Positions 8,314 through 17,802 of a stretch of 64,000 nt of DNA are shown here, piece after piece. Both the position numbers and the translations under genes were made by a program. Where the stretch lies: positions 248,001 to 312,000 of the forward strand of contig NZ_BAMT01000002.1 of the NCBI RefSeq assembly GCF_000617925.1, in the 5' to 3' direction. The notes under the pieces were generated by a model. The model saw only the letters and a program-made list of their open reading frames with translations, was not told the DNA's origin and did not search any database. Source of the stretch: Methylobacillus glycogenes JCM 2850 (GTDB lineage: Bacteria; Pseudomonadota; Gammaproteobacteria; Burkholderiales; Methylophilaceae). The stretch's first letter is position 1. Each line of letters opens with the position of its first letter.

Positions 8314-8870
8314 TGCAGTTCTTCCGGGGTGTTGATGTTGGCAAAAGCCAGGGCCTGGTCGGTGAATGAGACGGCCACCGTATCCAGCGTTGCCATCCAG
8401 TCACCCACTTTGCGCCCACCTGCTTGCAGGTATTGTTCAAGCCCGGGCAGCAATGAACGGCGGCACAGACAGAATACCGGGTGATTTTGCTGCCCGGTTT
8501 TGGCAAACGCCAGATCGGCATCCCGCTCAATCAAGCCATTCATCAGCCTCTTGGCCAATTGCGGCGGCAACAGCGGGGAATCACAGGGCACGGTCAATAC
8601 ATAAGGGTGGCTAGCCTGCTGCAAGCCTGCATGCAGGCCAGCCAGTGGCCCGGCAAAGCCGCTGATGGCATCTTCTATCACCGGGTAACCTAGTTGCTGA
8701 TATTGCGCCAGCTCACGATTGGCGCTGATGAGGATTTCATCCACTTGCGGGCTCAGGCGTTGCAGCACGTGGGAAATCATGGCTTGGCCCTGGAAATTCA
8801 CCCAGCCTTTATCTTGTCCGCCCATGCGTTTGCCCTGGCCACCTGCCAGGACGATGCCAGTGATGCTCAT
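8292..8870 (-). CDS. mobA: Molybdenum cofactor guanylyltransferase MobA
   Basis: MobA joins GMP from GTP to molybdopterin, giving the cofactor used by DMSO-reductase-family enzymes such as formate dehydrogenase. The N-terminal nucleotide motif GIVLAGGQGKRMGGQDKGW, then LTVPCDSPLLPPQL and QNHPVFCLCRRSLLPGLEQYL, match the family, and 192 residues is the normal length. ATG 8870 is chosen because the longer reading starts at GTG 8882 and adds only four residues. In a C1-using organism a likely client is molybdenum-dependent formate dehydrogenase (inference). Confidence 0.92.
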   Translation of the reverse strand: MSITGIVLAGGQGKRMGGQDKGWVNFQGQAMISHVLQRLSPQVDEILISANRELAQYQQLGYPVIEDAISGFAGPLAGLHAGLQQASHPYVLTVPCDSPLLPPQLAKRLMNGLIERDADLAFAKTGQQNHPVFCLCRRSLLPGLEQYLQAGGRKVGDWMATLDTVAVSFTDQALAFANINTPEELQWLEQAA

Positions 8871-9008
8871 AAATTTGGTCACTTTATCGGTGGAATGTCA
8901 GCTAGCGCTTGCCACCAGAAATTGAAAAGCTAAATTTTACTTGAATTCAGTGAGGGGCTATAGCGGGACAATGGTAATTGTCGGGTGGTGCGCATTGTGC
9001 GCAAATAG

Positions 9009-10014
9009 CTAGCCACCAGTTTGCGACATAAAGCGTATCACCGCTGGGGCCTGGCGCTGCAAATCAAAATCGTGACCCTTGGGCTTGACTCGCATGGAAG
9101 CCAAAATGGCCTCTATCAAAGGCGTATCGTCGTTAGGATAAGCGCGCAGCAAAGGCATGAGGTCTACGCGATCTTCCTGTCCCAGGCATAGATAAAGCTC
9201 ACCTTTGCAGGTGATACGCACGCGGTTGCAGGCCTCACAGAAATTATGGCTATGCGGAGAAATAAACCTATGCGGGTGTTGGCATGCGCTACCCGCCAGT
9301 ACTTGGCCGGGCCGCCTGTGCTCTCAGCACTGCTGATCAAGGGGAAATGGCCTTGCAACAGCTTGAGTGTGGCCTGGTTGCTGACATAGGTCGAATCACG
9401 CTGATGATCGACTGCACCCAGCGGCATTTCCTCAATAAAGGCGATATCCAGCCCCTGGGCGATGGCAAAGTCAACCAGCGGAATCGCTTCATCATCATTG
9501 ATGCCACGCATCAATACCGTATTCAGCTTGATATTGGCAAAGCCTGCGGCCTGAGCCGCCTCTATGCCGCGCAAGACCTTGCTCAAGTCACCGACGCGGG
9601 TAATCTTGCGAAAGCGTTCTGGGTCCAGACTATCGACGCTGATATTGATGCGGCTGAGTCCGGCCTGTTTCAGTGGCTGGGCAAAATGCTCAAGTTGCGA
9701 GCCGTTGGTGGTCATCACCAGTTCTTTCAAACCCGGTAAATGCCCAATCTCTTCAAACAGGGACAAAGCATTCTTACGCACCAAGGGCTCACCCCCGGTA
9801 ATACGTACCTTGCTGACGCCCAGTGCCACAAATACTTTGACCAGGCGCGCACATTCTTCCAGCGTTAATACTTCTTCCCTGGGCAAAAAGCTCATGTCTT
9901 CACTCATGCAATACACGCAGCGGAAATCGCAGCGATCCGTAATGGAAAGCCGGATGTAATCAACCCGTCGACCAAACTGGTCTATCAGTTGATGAGCTTG
10001 CTCGGTGTAAGCAT
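9009..10014 (-). CDS. moaA: GTP 3',8-cyclase MoaA (two missing bases)
   Basis: Radical-SAM enzyme that starts molybdenum cofactor synthesis by cyclising GTP. The N-terminal cluster motif is [11 protein letters not shown] (three Cys), followed by [10 protein letters not shown]; the C-terminal cluster motif [21 protein letters not shown] is spread over two frames, and the protein ends in the conserved Gly-Gly. One break is near 9265, where a T is missing in a T run ([14 protein letters not shown] is restored by adding it). A second is near 9988, where adding C joins the only good ATG (10014) to [14 protein letters not shown]. Repaired length is 335 residues, normal for MoaA. The second break is less certain than the first. 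Confidence 0.88.
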
Positions 10015-10097
10015 GGTATGGTTAGAAATAACGCCTCAGGGTGTTAGGTAAATATGGGGGTGATTGCCTATGATACAAGCCGCAATGCTTTAAAGAA

Positions 10098-10140
10098 GCT
10101 GGATTGCAAAGAGGCTGGATTGCTCAAAGAAACTGGATTG
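10098..10140. repeat. Three direct copies of RCTGGATTG between moaA and the ModE-like gene
   Basis: GCTGGATTGC occurs at 10098-10107 and 10114-10123, and ACTGGATTG at 10132-10140, each preceded by an AAGA/AGAG/AAGA-like stretch. Spacing is 16 and 18 bases. The array lies in the divergent promoter region, about 90-130 bases before the regulator gene, and could be a regulator binding array. Confidence 0.4.
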
Positions 10141-10230
10141 TAAGTCTAGCTTCTAGTATAAACAATGCCTGAACCATGCTTTTGAACTGCCATACCTGTT
10201 CTGACTGACTTGCTATCTGGAAATTCCACT

Positions 10231-10578
10231 ATGAGTACTATCAGCATCAAAATTCGTTTGCCGCATCAACATCTTGTGGCCATAGGCCCAGGCAAGGCCG
10301 ATCTGCTGGAAGCGATAGGCCGTAGCGGATCAATCTCCGCAGGTGCGCGTGAAATGGGCATGTCATATAAGCGCGCCTGGGATCTGGTAGATGCCATGAA
10401 CAAAAGCTTCCGTCAGCCCCTGGTGTCTACCGCAACGGGAGGTAGCCATGGCGGGGGTGCCAAGGTAACTGAATTTGGCCAGGAAGTGCTTGAACGCTAT
10501 CGGCAGCTGGAGCAGATCGCCAGTCAAAGCATAGCGTCTGAGGCTCAGGCGCTCTCAGCATTGCTTCAGCCTGTTTAG
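10231..10578 (+). CDS. ModE-type molybdate-responsive regulator, DNA-binding domain only
   Basis: A 115-residue protein with the LysR-like winged helix of ModE: GPGKADLLEAIGRSGSISAG, AREMGMSYKRAWDLVDAMN and GGSHGGGAKVTEFG. It lacks the C-terminal molybdate-binding (TOBE) domains of E. coli ModE, so how it senses molybdate, if it does, is unclear; short ModE-like proteins of this size are common. ATG 10231 is chosen over TTG 10210 for the conserved N-terminus and a GGAAA about 10 bases upstream. Divergent from moaA, so it may control the molybdenum cofactor genes or a molybdate transporter elsewhere (inference). Confidence 0.82.
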   Translation: MSTISIKIRLPHQHLVAIGPGKADLLEAIGRSGSISAGAREMGMSYKRAWDLVDAMNKSFRQPLVSTATGGSHGGGAKVTEFGQEVLERYRQLEQIASQSIASEAQALSALLQPV

Positions 10579-10616
10579 TGCCTAGCTGCGTGCGCAGCCA
10601 TCCATCACCCTAAAGC

Positions 10617-12275
10617 TTATTCTTGCCTGATAAATAGGCGGAAGCTTTCTCGTCTATCCATCGCCCGACTGCCAGACCATAGTAACTGCCATTCTGGCCC
10701 CGGCGTCATGCTGGGGTGGCTGCGGTCTTCCTGAATCAAATACAACTTACACTGCGGTTTGGCGGCGTTGAGGCTGGCCTGCGGCTGTAGACGTAAGCCA
10801 GTGTAATAGTCTAGCAGTGCCGTCTGCGCCAGACCCACGCCATAGCTGTTGATGCAGTGCTGCCCGGCTGGCATGGCTTGCTGCAGCGGCTTCATCACAT
10901 GTTTGTAGCCACGTGCATTGTCTATCCAGGGTAACCACAGACTCATCAACAAACCCCATGCCATGGTCATGCCCACGGCCCAGTTGGTAATGGCACCACG
11001 GTTGGAGCGTTTGCTGTTGGCAATGACAAATAACCAGATAATGGTGACCGTCAGCCCGGCAGCCAGAGCCGGGAAGTTCAGATGAGCTTCCTGCGTGGCG
11101 GCGAGGAACTGCATACGCTCTGCAATTTTGGCTGGCTTGCCAGTCAACATGGCAAACCATCCCAACCAAATCAAGGAGCCCATGAGGCCAAACAGCAACA
11201 TGCCAAACCAGTCCAGTGCACCCGCTGCTCCGCGCTTGAGCGTTTCTACGCTGCCGCCAGCCAGGGCCGCAAGTGGCAATAACAAGGGCAGGATTTGAAT
11301 TTCACGGCGCTCGAAGGCAAAGCCTATGAGCAACAGGCTGACAAAAAAGAACACCAACAGCAGTTGCAGCTTGGGTTTTTGCAGCAGCACAGCGCGGTAG
11401 CGCCAGGCACCCCAGGCTGCTATGGGCAAGGCAGGCCAGGAGAACCATAGCAAGGTGCGGCTGATATAGAGGTGATTAATGGTGGCAGGCCCGGCCAGCA
11501 GCGTTTGCCACCACAGGCTTAGCTGCGCAGGCTCGTAATAAGACATCAGCAAGGGCCAGATCACTAGCCAGGGGCTGGCCACTAACAGGCTCAGGCCACT
11601 CACGATGGCAAAGCTCTTGCTGCGCCATTGGCTGAATAGTGCAGGCAATAAAGCCATGGTCAGGATGACGATTAAAGCACTAGCAGGCCCGGTTGCGAGA
11701 AAACTCAGACCTATGCCACTGCCAAGCAAAGCCGCGGCACGGAAGGGGCGGCGCTTGGCGAGTGCCAGGGCATACAGCGCCATGGCCAGCCCGGCCAGGC
11801 CAGCGACCTGGGGCATCAATAAGTGCGCAGAAGCTACCAGGCCAATGGAGGCAATGAAAATAAAGGTAATCTGCCTGCCTATGCCCACGCCCCAAAGCTC
11901 ACGCCCCAGCATACCCACCATCAGCAGGGTGATAGCCATCCATAGGCTATTGATCAGCCTAGCGCCATCGTGCATGGGCAGAATGGCGGAGAATAGCTTG
12001 GCACTGGCGGCCGCACTCCAGTAGTACAGTGGTGGATACTCTATGCCATGTTGACCAGCGGCAATTGGCGTCAATAGGTGCTCACCCTGGGTCATATGCT
12101 TGACGATGCTGATGGTTTGCGCCTCGTCTGGTTTCCAGGGTTCATGGCCAATCAGGCCAACGAAAATCCAGGCAATGCAGAGCAGCAGCAGCAGGTGTGT
12201 CTTGGCCCTTTCACCAACGCGCGCACGCGGGGTGGCCAGGTGTGCCTGCCAATCATGCTCAAGCTCAAATGCCAT
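10617..12275 (-). CDS. ArnT-like membrane glycosyltransferase (GT-C fold)
   Basis: A 552-residue polytopic membrane protein. After a short cytoplasmic start it has a transmembrane segment (about 25-45) followed by the periplasmic motif HEPWKPDEAQ, whose acidic residue is catalytic in the ArnT/PMT family, then YPPLYYW and roughly ten more hydrophobic segments to residue 430, and a soluble C-terminal domain. The family transfers sugars, for example aminoarabinose or mannose, from lipid-phosphate donors to lipid A, protein or glycolipid at the periplasmic face. Acceptor and donor cannot be told from sequence. Stands alone on the minus strand, followed by the gap to the ModE-like gene. Confidence 0.8.
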   Translation of the reverse strand: MAFELEHDWQAHLATPRARVGERAKTHLLLLLCIAWIFVGLIGHEPWKPDEAQTISIVKHMTQGEHLLTPIAAGQHGIEYPPLYYWSAAASAKLFSAILPMHDGARLINSLWMAITLLMVGMLGRELWGVGIGRQITFIFIASIGLVASAHLLMPQVAGLAGLAMALYALALAKRRPFRAAALLGSGIGLSFLATGPASALIVILTMALLPALFSQWRSKSFAIVSGLSLLVASPWLVIWPLLMSYYEPAQLSLWWQTLLAGPATINHLYISRTLLWFSWPALPIAAWGAWRYRAVLLQKPKLQLLLVFFFVSLLLIGFAFERREIQILPLLLPLAALAGGSVETLKRGAAGALDWFGMLLFGLMGSLIWLGWFAMLTGKPAKIAERMQFLAATQEAHLNFPALAAGLTVTIIWLFVIANSKRSNRGAITNWAVGMTMAWGLLMSLWLPWIDNARGYKHVMKPLQQAMPAGQHCINSYGVGLAQTALLDYYTGLRLQPQASLNAAKPQCKLYLIQEDRSHPSMTPGPEWQLLWSGSRAMDRRESFRLFIRQE

Positions 12276-12379
12276 GGAAATCCTTTTTTATTCGGTTTTG
12301 TTCAAACGCCAATCCCGTTTATTACTGGCAATATCAGGGTGGCTGGTGCAGCCTGGGGATATTGTATAAAACAAATCCC

Positions 12380-12414
12380 AGAAAAAACAAAAAAGGCAGC
12401 CCAGGCTGCCTTTT
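12380..12414 (-). terminator. Intrinsic terminator after rpmE2
   Basis: GGCAGCC (12395-12401) pairs with GGCTGCC (12404-12410), flanked by A and T runs on both sides. On the minus strand the stem is followed by a long T-rich stretch ending rpmE2 transcription. Confidence 0.85.
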
Positions 12415-12437
12415 GATCAAAAATAAGCGTTGATAGC

Positions 12438-12680
12438 TTACATGCCGTATTTTTGACGGAACTTCTCAACACGACCAGCAGTATCAAGAATCTTCTGCTT
12501 ACCAGTGTAGAAAGGATGGGACTGGGAAGAAACTTCGATCTTGATCAGTGGGTATTCCTTACCGTCTGTCCACTTGATGGTTTCTTTAGCTGCAATAGTG
12601 GAGCGGGTTACGAAGCTGAAATCAGCACCGATGTCTTGGAATACAACTTCACGATATTCTGGATGAATGCCGGGTTTCAT
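12438..12680 (-). CDS. rpmE2: 50S ribosomal protein L31, type B (no zinc cysteines)
   Basis: An 80-residue ribosomal protein. [18 protein letters not shown] and [21 protein letters not shown] are L31 type-B signatures. The four cysteines that bind zinc in type-A L31 are absent, so this is the zinc-independent version. ATG 12680 is chosen; the open frame upstream is not L31-like. In other bacteria type-B L31 replaces the zinc form during zinc shortage under Zur control, but no clear Zur site is seen here. Lies 122 bases downstream of rho on the same strand, with its own terminator. Confidence 0.95.
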   Translation of the reverse strand: MKPGIHPEYREVVFQDIGADFSFVTRSTIAAKETIKWTDGKEYPLIKIEVSSQSHPFYTGKQKILDTAGRVEKFRQKYGM

Positions 12681-12802
12681 AGTGTTTGCCTCAGTTTTGC
12701 CGGTTTGTGCGGCGGGTGTATAGATGTGTACGGGTTCCGCCAATTGCGGAAAGACCGGGATTATAGTAAGCCTGTCAATAAATTGCAAGACTGTTGAATG
12801 GC

Positions 12803-14061
12803 TTAGCCTCTGCGCATGGAGTCGAAGAAGTCGGCGTTGTTCTTGGTGGCCTTGAGCTTGTCGAGCAGGAATTCCATCGCCTCAAGGTCGTCCATGGGGT
12901 ACAGCAGTTTACGCAGCACCCAGATTTTTTGCAGCACGTCTTTTTCTATCAGCAGTTCTTCACGGCGGGTGCCAGACTTGTTGACGTTGATGGCAGGGTA
13001 GATGCGCTTTTCAGTCATGCGTCTATCCAGATGTAGCTCGGAATTACCAGTACCCTTGAATTCTTCGTAGATCACATCATCCATGCGTGAGCCAGTATCG
13101 ACCAGGGCCGTACCTATGATGGTGAGTGAGCCACCTTCTTCAATATTACGCGCCGCGCCAAAGAAGCGCTTGGGGCGTTGCAGGGCATTGGCATCCACAC
13201 CACCCGTCAGCACCTTGCCAGAAGCAGGAACTACGGTGTTGTAGGCGCGGGCCAGTCGGGTAATGGAGTCCAGCAGGATAACCACGTCTTTTTTGTGCTC
13301 AACCAGACGCTTGGCTTTTTCCAGCACCATTTCTGCGACTTGTACGTGACGGGTGGCAGGTTCATCGAAAGTCGATGCCACTACTTCGCCACGCACAGAG
13401 CGCGTCATTTCTGTTACTTCTTCCGGGCGCTCGTCTATCATCAAAACGATGAGTACAACATCGGGATGGTTGGCGGTAATCGCATGGGCGATATGCTGCA
13501 TCATCACGGTTTTACCGGATTTGGGCGGGGCTACCAGCAGTGCGCGCTGGCCCTTGCTATAGGCGCAATCATGTCGATGACGCGGCCTGTGATGTTTTCT
13601 TCACCACGGATGTCACGTTCAAGCACTAGTGGCTTGGTCGGGAACAATGGGGTGAGGTTTTCAAACAGTATCTTGTGCTTGCTGTTTTCCGGGGCTTCGC
13701 CGTTGACGCTATCTACCTTGACCAGTGCGAAATAACGCTCGCCATCCTTGGGTGTGCGAATCTCGCCTTGTATGGTGTCGCCAGTATGCAGATTGAAGCG
13801 GCGAATCTGGGAAGGGGAGACATAAATGTCATCCGGCCCGGCCAGATAGGAAGTATCTGGTGAACGCAGGAAACCAAAACCATCCTGCAGCACTTCCAGA
13901 GTACCGTCACCGTAGATGCTGTCACCCTTCTTGGCCTTGTTCTTGAGAATGGCAAAGATCAGGTCTTGCTTGCGTATGCGGCTGGCACCCTCAATCTCGT
14001 TGGCAATGGCCATCTCGACTAGTTCAGTGACAGGAAGGTGCTTTAGGTCGGATAAGTGCAT
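12803..14061 (-). CDS. rho: Transcription termination factor Rho (broken by one missing base)
   Basis: Hexameric RNA helicase that ends transcription. The N-terminal part has the Rho leader [18 protein letters not shown] and the RNA-binding cold-shock domain with [22 protein letters not shown]. The ATPase part has Walker A APPKSGKT, Walker [17 protein letters not shown] and the Q-loop region [19 protein letters not shown]. The frame breaks at about 13557 in [13 protein letters not shown]: the sequence reads ATAGCAAGG where ATAGGCAAGG is needed. One added G gives exactly 419 residues, the same length as E. coli Rho. Because rho is essential in most proteobacteria, an error in the record is more likely than a true mutation. 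Confidence 0.95.
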
Positions 14062-14120
14062 AGGGAGGGCTCGTTGGGTCGAAGCAAAGCGGAAAACGGG
14101 GATTGATTTGAAGGTGTGGG

Positions 14121-14171
14121 CGCCAGGGCCCCGGAACTGGAATCAGGAATGATCCGGGAAGGAACCTGGCG
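14121..14171 (-). other. Nested hairpin in the trxA-rho gap (possible rho leader structure)
   Basis: CGCCAGG (14121-14127) pairs with CCTGGCG (14165-14171), and inside it CCCGGA (14130-14135) pairs with TCCGGG (14153-14158). The structure lies 60-110 bases upstream of the rho start. No T run follows on the minus strand, so it is not a plain terminator; an autoregulatory leader is possible. Confidence 0.35.
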
Positions 14172-14185
14172 TCAGGGTAGCGTTA

Positions 14186-14512
14186 TTAAATATTGCTGTC
14201 AATGAAAGCGGTCAGTTGCGATTTGGACAGTGCGCCTACCTTGGTGGCTTCGACATTACCGTTCTTGAACAGCATCAGGGTAGGAATACCGCGAATGCCA
14301 TACTTGGGTGGTGTGTTCTGGTTGTCGTCAATGTTGAGCTTCGCAATCTTGAGGCGACCAGCGTACTCTTTGGAAATCTCGTCCAGAATGGGAGCGATCA
14401 TTTTGCAAGGGCCACACCACTCCGCCCAGTAATCTACCAGTACGGGAACCTGTGATTGCAGGACTTCCTGGTCGAAATTGTCGTCGCTGATATGGGTAAT
14501 ATGTTCGCTCAT
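14186..14512 (-). CDS. trxA: Thioredoxin 1
   Basis: A 108-residue cytoplasmic disulfide reductase. The active site WCGPCK is at residues 32-37, with [18 protein letters not shown], the cis-proline segment [13 protein letters not shown] and the final helix around LTAFIDSNI. Length and motifs match E. coli TrxA. It is reduced by thioredoxin reductase and supplies electrons to ribonucleotide reductase and others. The trxA-rho order is conserved in many proteobacteria. An 11-base tandem duplication lies immediately upstream of its ribosome-binding region. Confidence 0.97.
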   Translation of the reverse strand: MSEHITHISDDNFDQEVLQSQVPVLVDYWAEWCGPCKMIAPILDEISKEYAGRLKIAKLNIDDNQNTPPKYGIRGIPTLMLFKNGNVEATKVGALSKSQLTAFIDSNI

Positions 14513-14520
14513 GTGAACCT

Positions 14521-14542
14521 CTAGAAAATGGCTAGAAAATGG
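14521..14542. repeat. 11-bp perfect tandem duplication upstream of trxA
   Basis: CTAGAAAATGG is repeated twice without a gap, beginning 9 bases upstream of the trxA start codon. It is probably a replication-slippage duplication and changes the leader length. Confidence 0.7.
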
Positions 14543-14745
14543 ATATTTACGCCGTGCTGCTGTGGCATTGCCAGCAAAGAGCCTGGGTTAGCCAGGGCGG
14601 CAGACAGGCAATTCCGTTATCCTAGCGAAAAAAATCTCTCAAGTGAAGTCTTGTATGCAGGCATGGATATTGCAGAGCAGCATTGATTTTTGATGAAACG
14701 ATGGCTGGATATGATGCGTGATGACCAGTTCTATGCGAATGCAGG

Positions 14746-16011
14746 ATGATGGAGAAAATTTTGGACGCATTCCAGTTCAAGGCTGAACCCGGTGCTAATG
14801 GCAAGGTGTTTTCCCATTATGAGGGTTTCAAATTACATAGCGCCTTTCAGCCTATTTACAGCTTGTCGCACTGCCGCATTGTCGGCTACGAGGGCTTGCT
14901 GCGCGCTTCAGAAGGCCGCAGGCAACTTTCTCCCTACCAGATATTTTCACTGGCGAGAGACGAAGCCAGCATTGTGCATCTGGATAGACTTTCACGTGCG
15001 CTGCATCTGAAAAACTATTGCAGCATGAGCACTGAAGATGCGGGTTGGCTGTTTCTCAATGTAGATCCGCGCGTGATCGTGCAGGGCAAGCACTATGGTT
15101 CTTTCTTCCAGCAATTACTGGAACACAACCAGATGCCGCCAGAGCGTGTGGTGGTGGAAATCATGGAGGGTGCCATTGATGATGAAATGCAGTTGTCTGA
15201 ATCCGTGGGCTTCTACAAGGATCTGGGCTGTCTGGTGGCGATTGATGACTTTGGTGCGGGGCAATCCAATTTTGAACGCATCTGGCGGCTAGCCCCAGAT
15301 ATCGTCAAGCTCGATCGCTCCATGATAGTGCAGGCCATGCAAAAGCCCATGGCAAGAAGGCTGCTGCCCGGTATTGTTTCCCTGATTCACGAGGCTGGCA
15401 GCCTGGTGCTGATCGAAGGCGTGGAAACCATAGACGAAGCGCTGGTGGCGATGGAGACTGATGTTGATCTGGTGCAAGGGCATTATTTTGGCATGCCTTC
15501 CAACCTGCTGGGAGAAGAGCATGGTGCCGCCAGAATCACCAATCTGTTCCAGCAATATCAAATGGCCTCCTCGCTTGATGCCAGCCAGAAATGCCAGGCT
15601 TATTATCGCGGCGCCTTTATGGATGCGGTACACAAGCTACAGGCTGGGGTGGTACCGGAGATTGCCTATAACAAATTACTCACACTGCATGGCGCAGACC
15701 GTTGCTATATGCTGGATCAGCAAGGGGTGCAGGTGGGTGCCAGTTGCATGGCGGTTGTGGATAGGCAGGGGCAGGTGGCAGATCTACGCTACCAGCCACT
15801 GGCTGAGGCAGAAGGGGCCATCTGGTCCAGAAGGCCTTATTTGCGTAGAGCACTGCAAAACCCCGGCTCGCTACAAATGACGCGACCTTATCTTTCCATT
15901 GCGACAGGCACTTTGTGCGTGACTTTATCCATGGCCATAGTGCTGAATGGCCAGGTCAATGTGCTGTGTTTTGACATCCACTGGGTGGAAGATCGATTTG
16001 TTGCAAAATAG
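14746..16011 (+). CDS. EAL-domain cyclic di-GMP phosphodiesterase with C-terminal sensory domain
   Basis: A 421-residue soluble protein. Residues about 25-270 form an EAL domain with the catalytic set intact: EGLLR (EAL motif), FLNVDP, VVVEIMEG, DDFGAG, VKLD, LIEGVE and QGHYFGMP. This predicts an active enzyme that breaks c-di-GMP to pGpG. Residues about 285-420 look like a Cache-type sensor (RRPYLRRALQNPG, TRPYLSIATGTLCVTLSMAI) but no transmembrane segment is visible, so the sensor would be cytoplasmic. Convergent with a PilZ gene, a c-di-GMP receptor type, so the two may be functionally linked (inference). ATG 14746 or 14749 could be used. Confidence 0.88.
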   Translation: MMEKILDAFQFKAEPGANGKVFSHYEGFKLHSAFQPIYSLSHCRIVGYEGLLRASEGRRQLSPYQIFSLARDEASIVHLDRLSRALHLKNYCSMSTEDAGWLFLNVDPRVIVQGKHYGSFFQQLLEHNQMPPERVVVEIMEGAIDDEMQLSESVGFYKDLGCLVAIDDFGAGQSNFERIWRLAPDIVKLDRSMIVQAMQKPMARRLLPGIVSLIHEAGSLVLIEGVETIDEALVAMETDVDLVQGHYFGMPSNLLGEEHGAARITNLFQQYQMASSLDASQKCQAYYRGAFMDAVHKLQAGVVPEIAYNKLLTLHGADRCYMLDQQGVQVGASCMAVVDRQGQVADLRYQPLAEAEGAIWSRRPYLRRALQNPGSLQMTRPYLSIATGTLCVTLSMAIVLNGQVNVLCFDIHWVEDRFVAK

Positions 16012-16020
16012 GGCGTGACT

Positions 16021-16062
16021 TCATGCATGCGCACTTTAATGGTGCACATGCATGAGTTTTTT
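16021..16062 (+). terminator. Strong intrinsic terminator after the EAL gene
   Basis: TCATGCATG plus GCAC (16021-16034) pairs with GTGC plus CATGCATGA (16042-16055), with one C/A mismatch and a 7-base loop, followed by six T (16057-16062). It ends the EAL transcript before the convergent PilZ gene. Confidence 0.85.
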
Positions 16063-16115
16063 CGAGCGCTCGCTGCTTAGCGTTTAATTTTTTGCAGTAT
16101 TTAAAGTGGCTGAGT

Positions 16116-17650
16116 TTAAAGTGGGCTGAATTGGAAGTGGTCGAAGTGGTTGGTGCGTTCTATCAGCCGGGTAATCATAATCCGCTGCATGCCCTCTTCC
16201 TGCTCAATATCCAGTATCTTGGCTGGCCCATAACTGCCAGGGTTGCCAATCAGGGAAGCAGTCTGCTTGATCACGGGGATTTCTGGTAGCAAGAGCATGG
16301 GAATCCCGGATGTCAGCGTCGCAGAGTGCACATTGATCGCGCTTGCATCGGGTGCCAGCATCTGCAAGCCAATATCCAAATGACGATTTTCGGTATGGTT
16401 GGCCCAGCGTAGTACTCCCAGGGCCCAATGCGAAGTTGGGTTGATCTTGATGCACACCAGATCACCAACATGGACTTGCACTTCTGCCGCAGGCAATTTG
16501 CGTAAGGCCATGCCCCCTGCACTGATGTTGAGCACTTGCCAGCGCGAGCTCAAGGGGCGGGAAATGACGGGAATATTGTCCTCGTTAGGCGTTGCGGGTT
16601 GGTTGCTCAACACCCGATGTATTGCGGGCAGGCCAATCACCAGTTCAATGCCGTCATTTTTTGGCGTGCGGCTGTAAATTCGCTTGGGTGCGGCCCCCCA
16701 ATGTCTGAGCAGGTAATTGAGCAAGTCCAGGTATCTGGGCTGGTTGGCACTGTCGGGTAATCCTGCGCCTGGCGGGAATGGTCCGCTTTGGCCCTGCTTG
16801 ATATGCAGATGCACCTGGCGTGCCACATCCATGGTCAATAACAGCAAGTCATTCTCGCCATCAATATTGCGCAAGCGCTTGCTCAAGGGCACAGGTGGCT
16901 TATCGCGGCCAGTAGACACCAGGAAAATGGCCGCAGTGTTTTCGAGATTGTTGGCTGGCTGCAATTGCGCCAGGTGCGCAAAGCGCATGATGTAATCACA
17001 TACCAGTTTGATTTCGCGTGGCGAAAGATGCTGCGGATCGGTCAGGCTCAATAACAGGGCTTGTTTGTAGACATGGCTGATAGAAACTTCGCGCTCTTGG
17101 CTGCCGCTATCGATTTCCTGATCTGCCAGGTCGCGCGCGCGTGCCAGGCTGAAAATCTGGTGCAGCTCTGCCCATAAGGATCTTGGCAGGGCGCGATAGG
17201 TTTCGTAATAGATCACGATTTGCATGCGTAGCGCATCCAGCGCACGCTGCAGCTTAACGCCAATAACTTGTTGCTGCCAAACTTGAATAGCTTGGCTTCA
17301 AGATCAATCACGGCCAATTTATAGCCAAAAGCAATTTCTGCCCACAGCGTGTTGGCGATCACCGCGTATTGTTTTTCTTGCTCGGGTAAAGGCAGGGCGG
17401 TGGTGCAGTAGTGTGAAGCCAGGGACTCGGTGGCGGAGATGACTGCGGGTCTGTAAGTCTCAAGTGCCTTGATCCGCGTATCGGGGGCTACTTTCTGGCG
17501 GTTGAGAATCTCCAGCTCATCTTGCAGGGCTAGAGATGTTTCCAGGGCATTGGTGACCGGAAGGGCGCTGAGAAACTTGGTAATCTTGGCGGGTCTGGTC
17601 TCGGCCACAATCAGCGGCTGCTCCGAAAGTACCGGTACATTCAGATTCAA
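16116..17650 (-). CDS. PilZ-domain protein (broken by one missing base)
   Basis: Two adjacent frames join into one 511-residue protein when one base is added near 17258 (GCGTT to GCGGTT), giving KLQRALDALRMQIVIYYETYRALP across the join. The C-terminal half contains a PilZ-like domain (about residues 370-440) with the NISAGGMAL loop, corresponding to the D/NxSxxG motif of c-di-GMP receptors; the upstream arginine-rich motif is only weakly seen as SRPLSSRW. The N-terminal part is helical and unrecognised. The protein is probably cytoplasmic, with no signal peptide. It ends convergently with the EAL phosphodiesterase, which suggests a shared c-di-GMP pathway (inference). Confidence 0.75.
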
Positions 17651-17802
17651 GATCTTCCCCTTATCCCCTAGTTAATAAGAGGATGGTAATTACTCTTTAG
17701 TGATTTGTCACCGTTTTGCGCAGTAATTGACGATAGGATTGAAACTGGCTCCAGTATTGGGATAGAGCGCGATTGGCCGCTGGGGCGAGGGCGGCAATGT
17801 GC

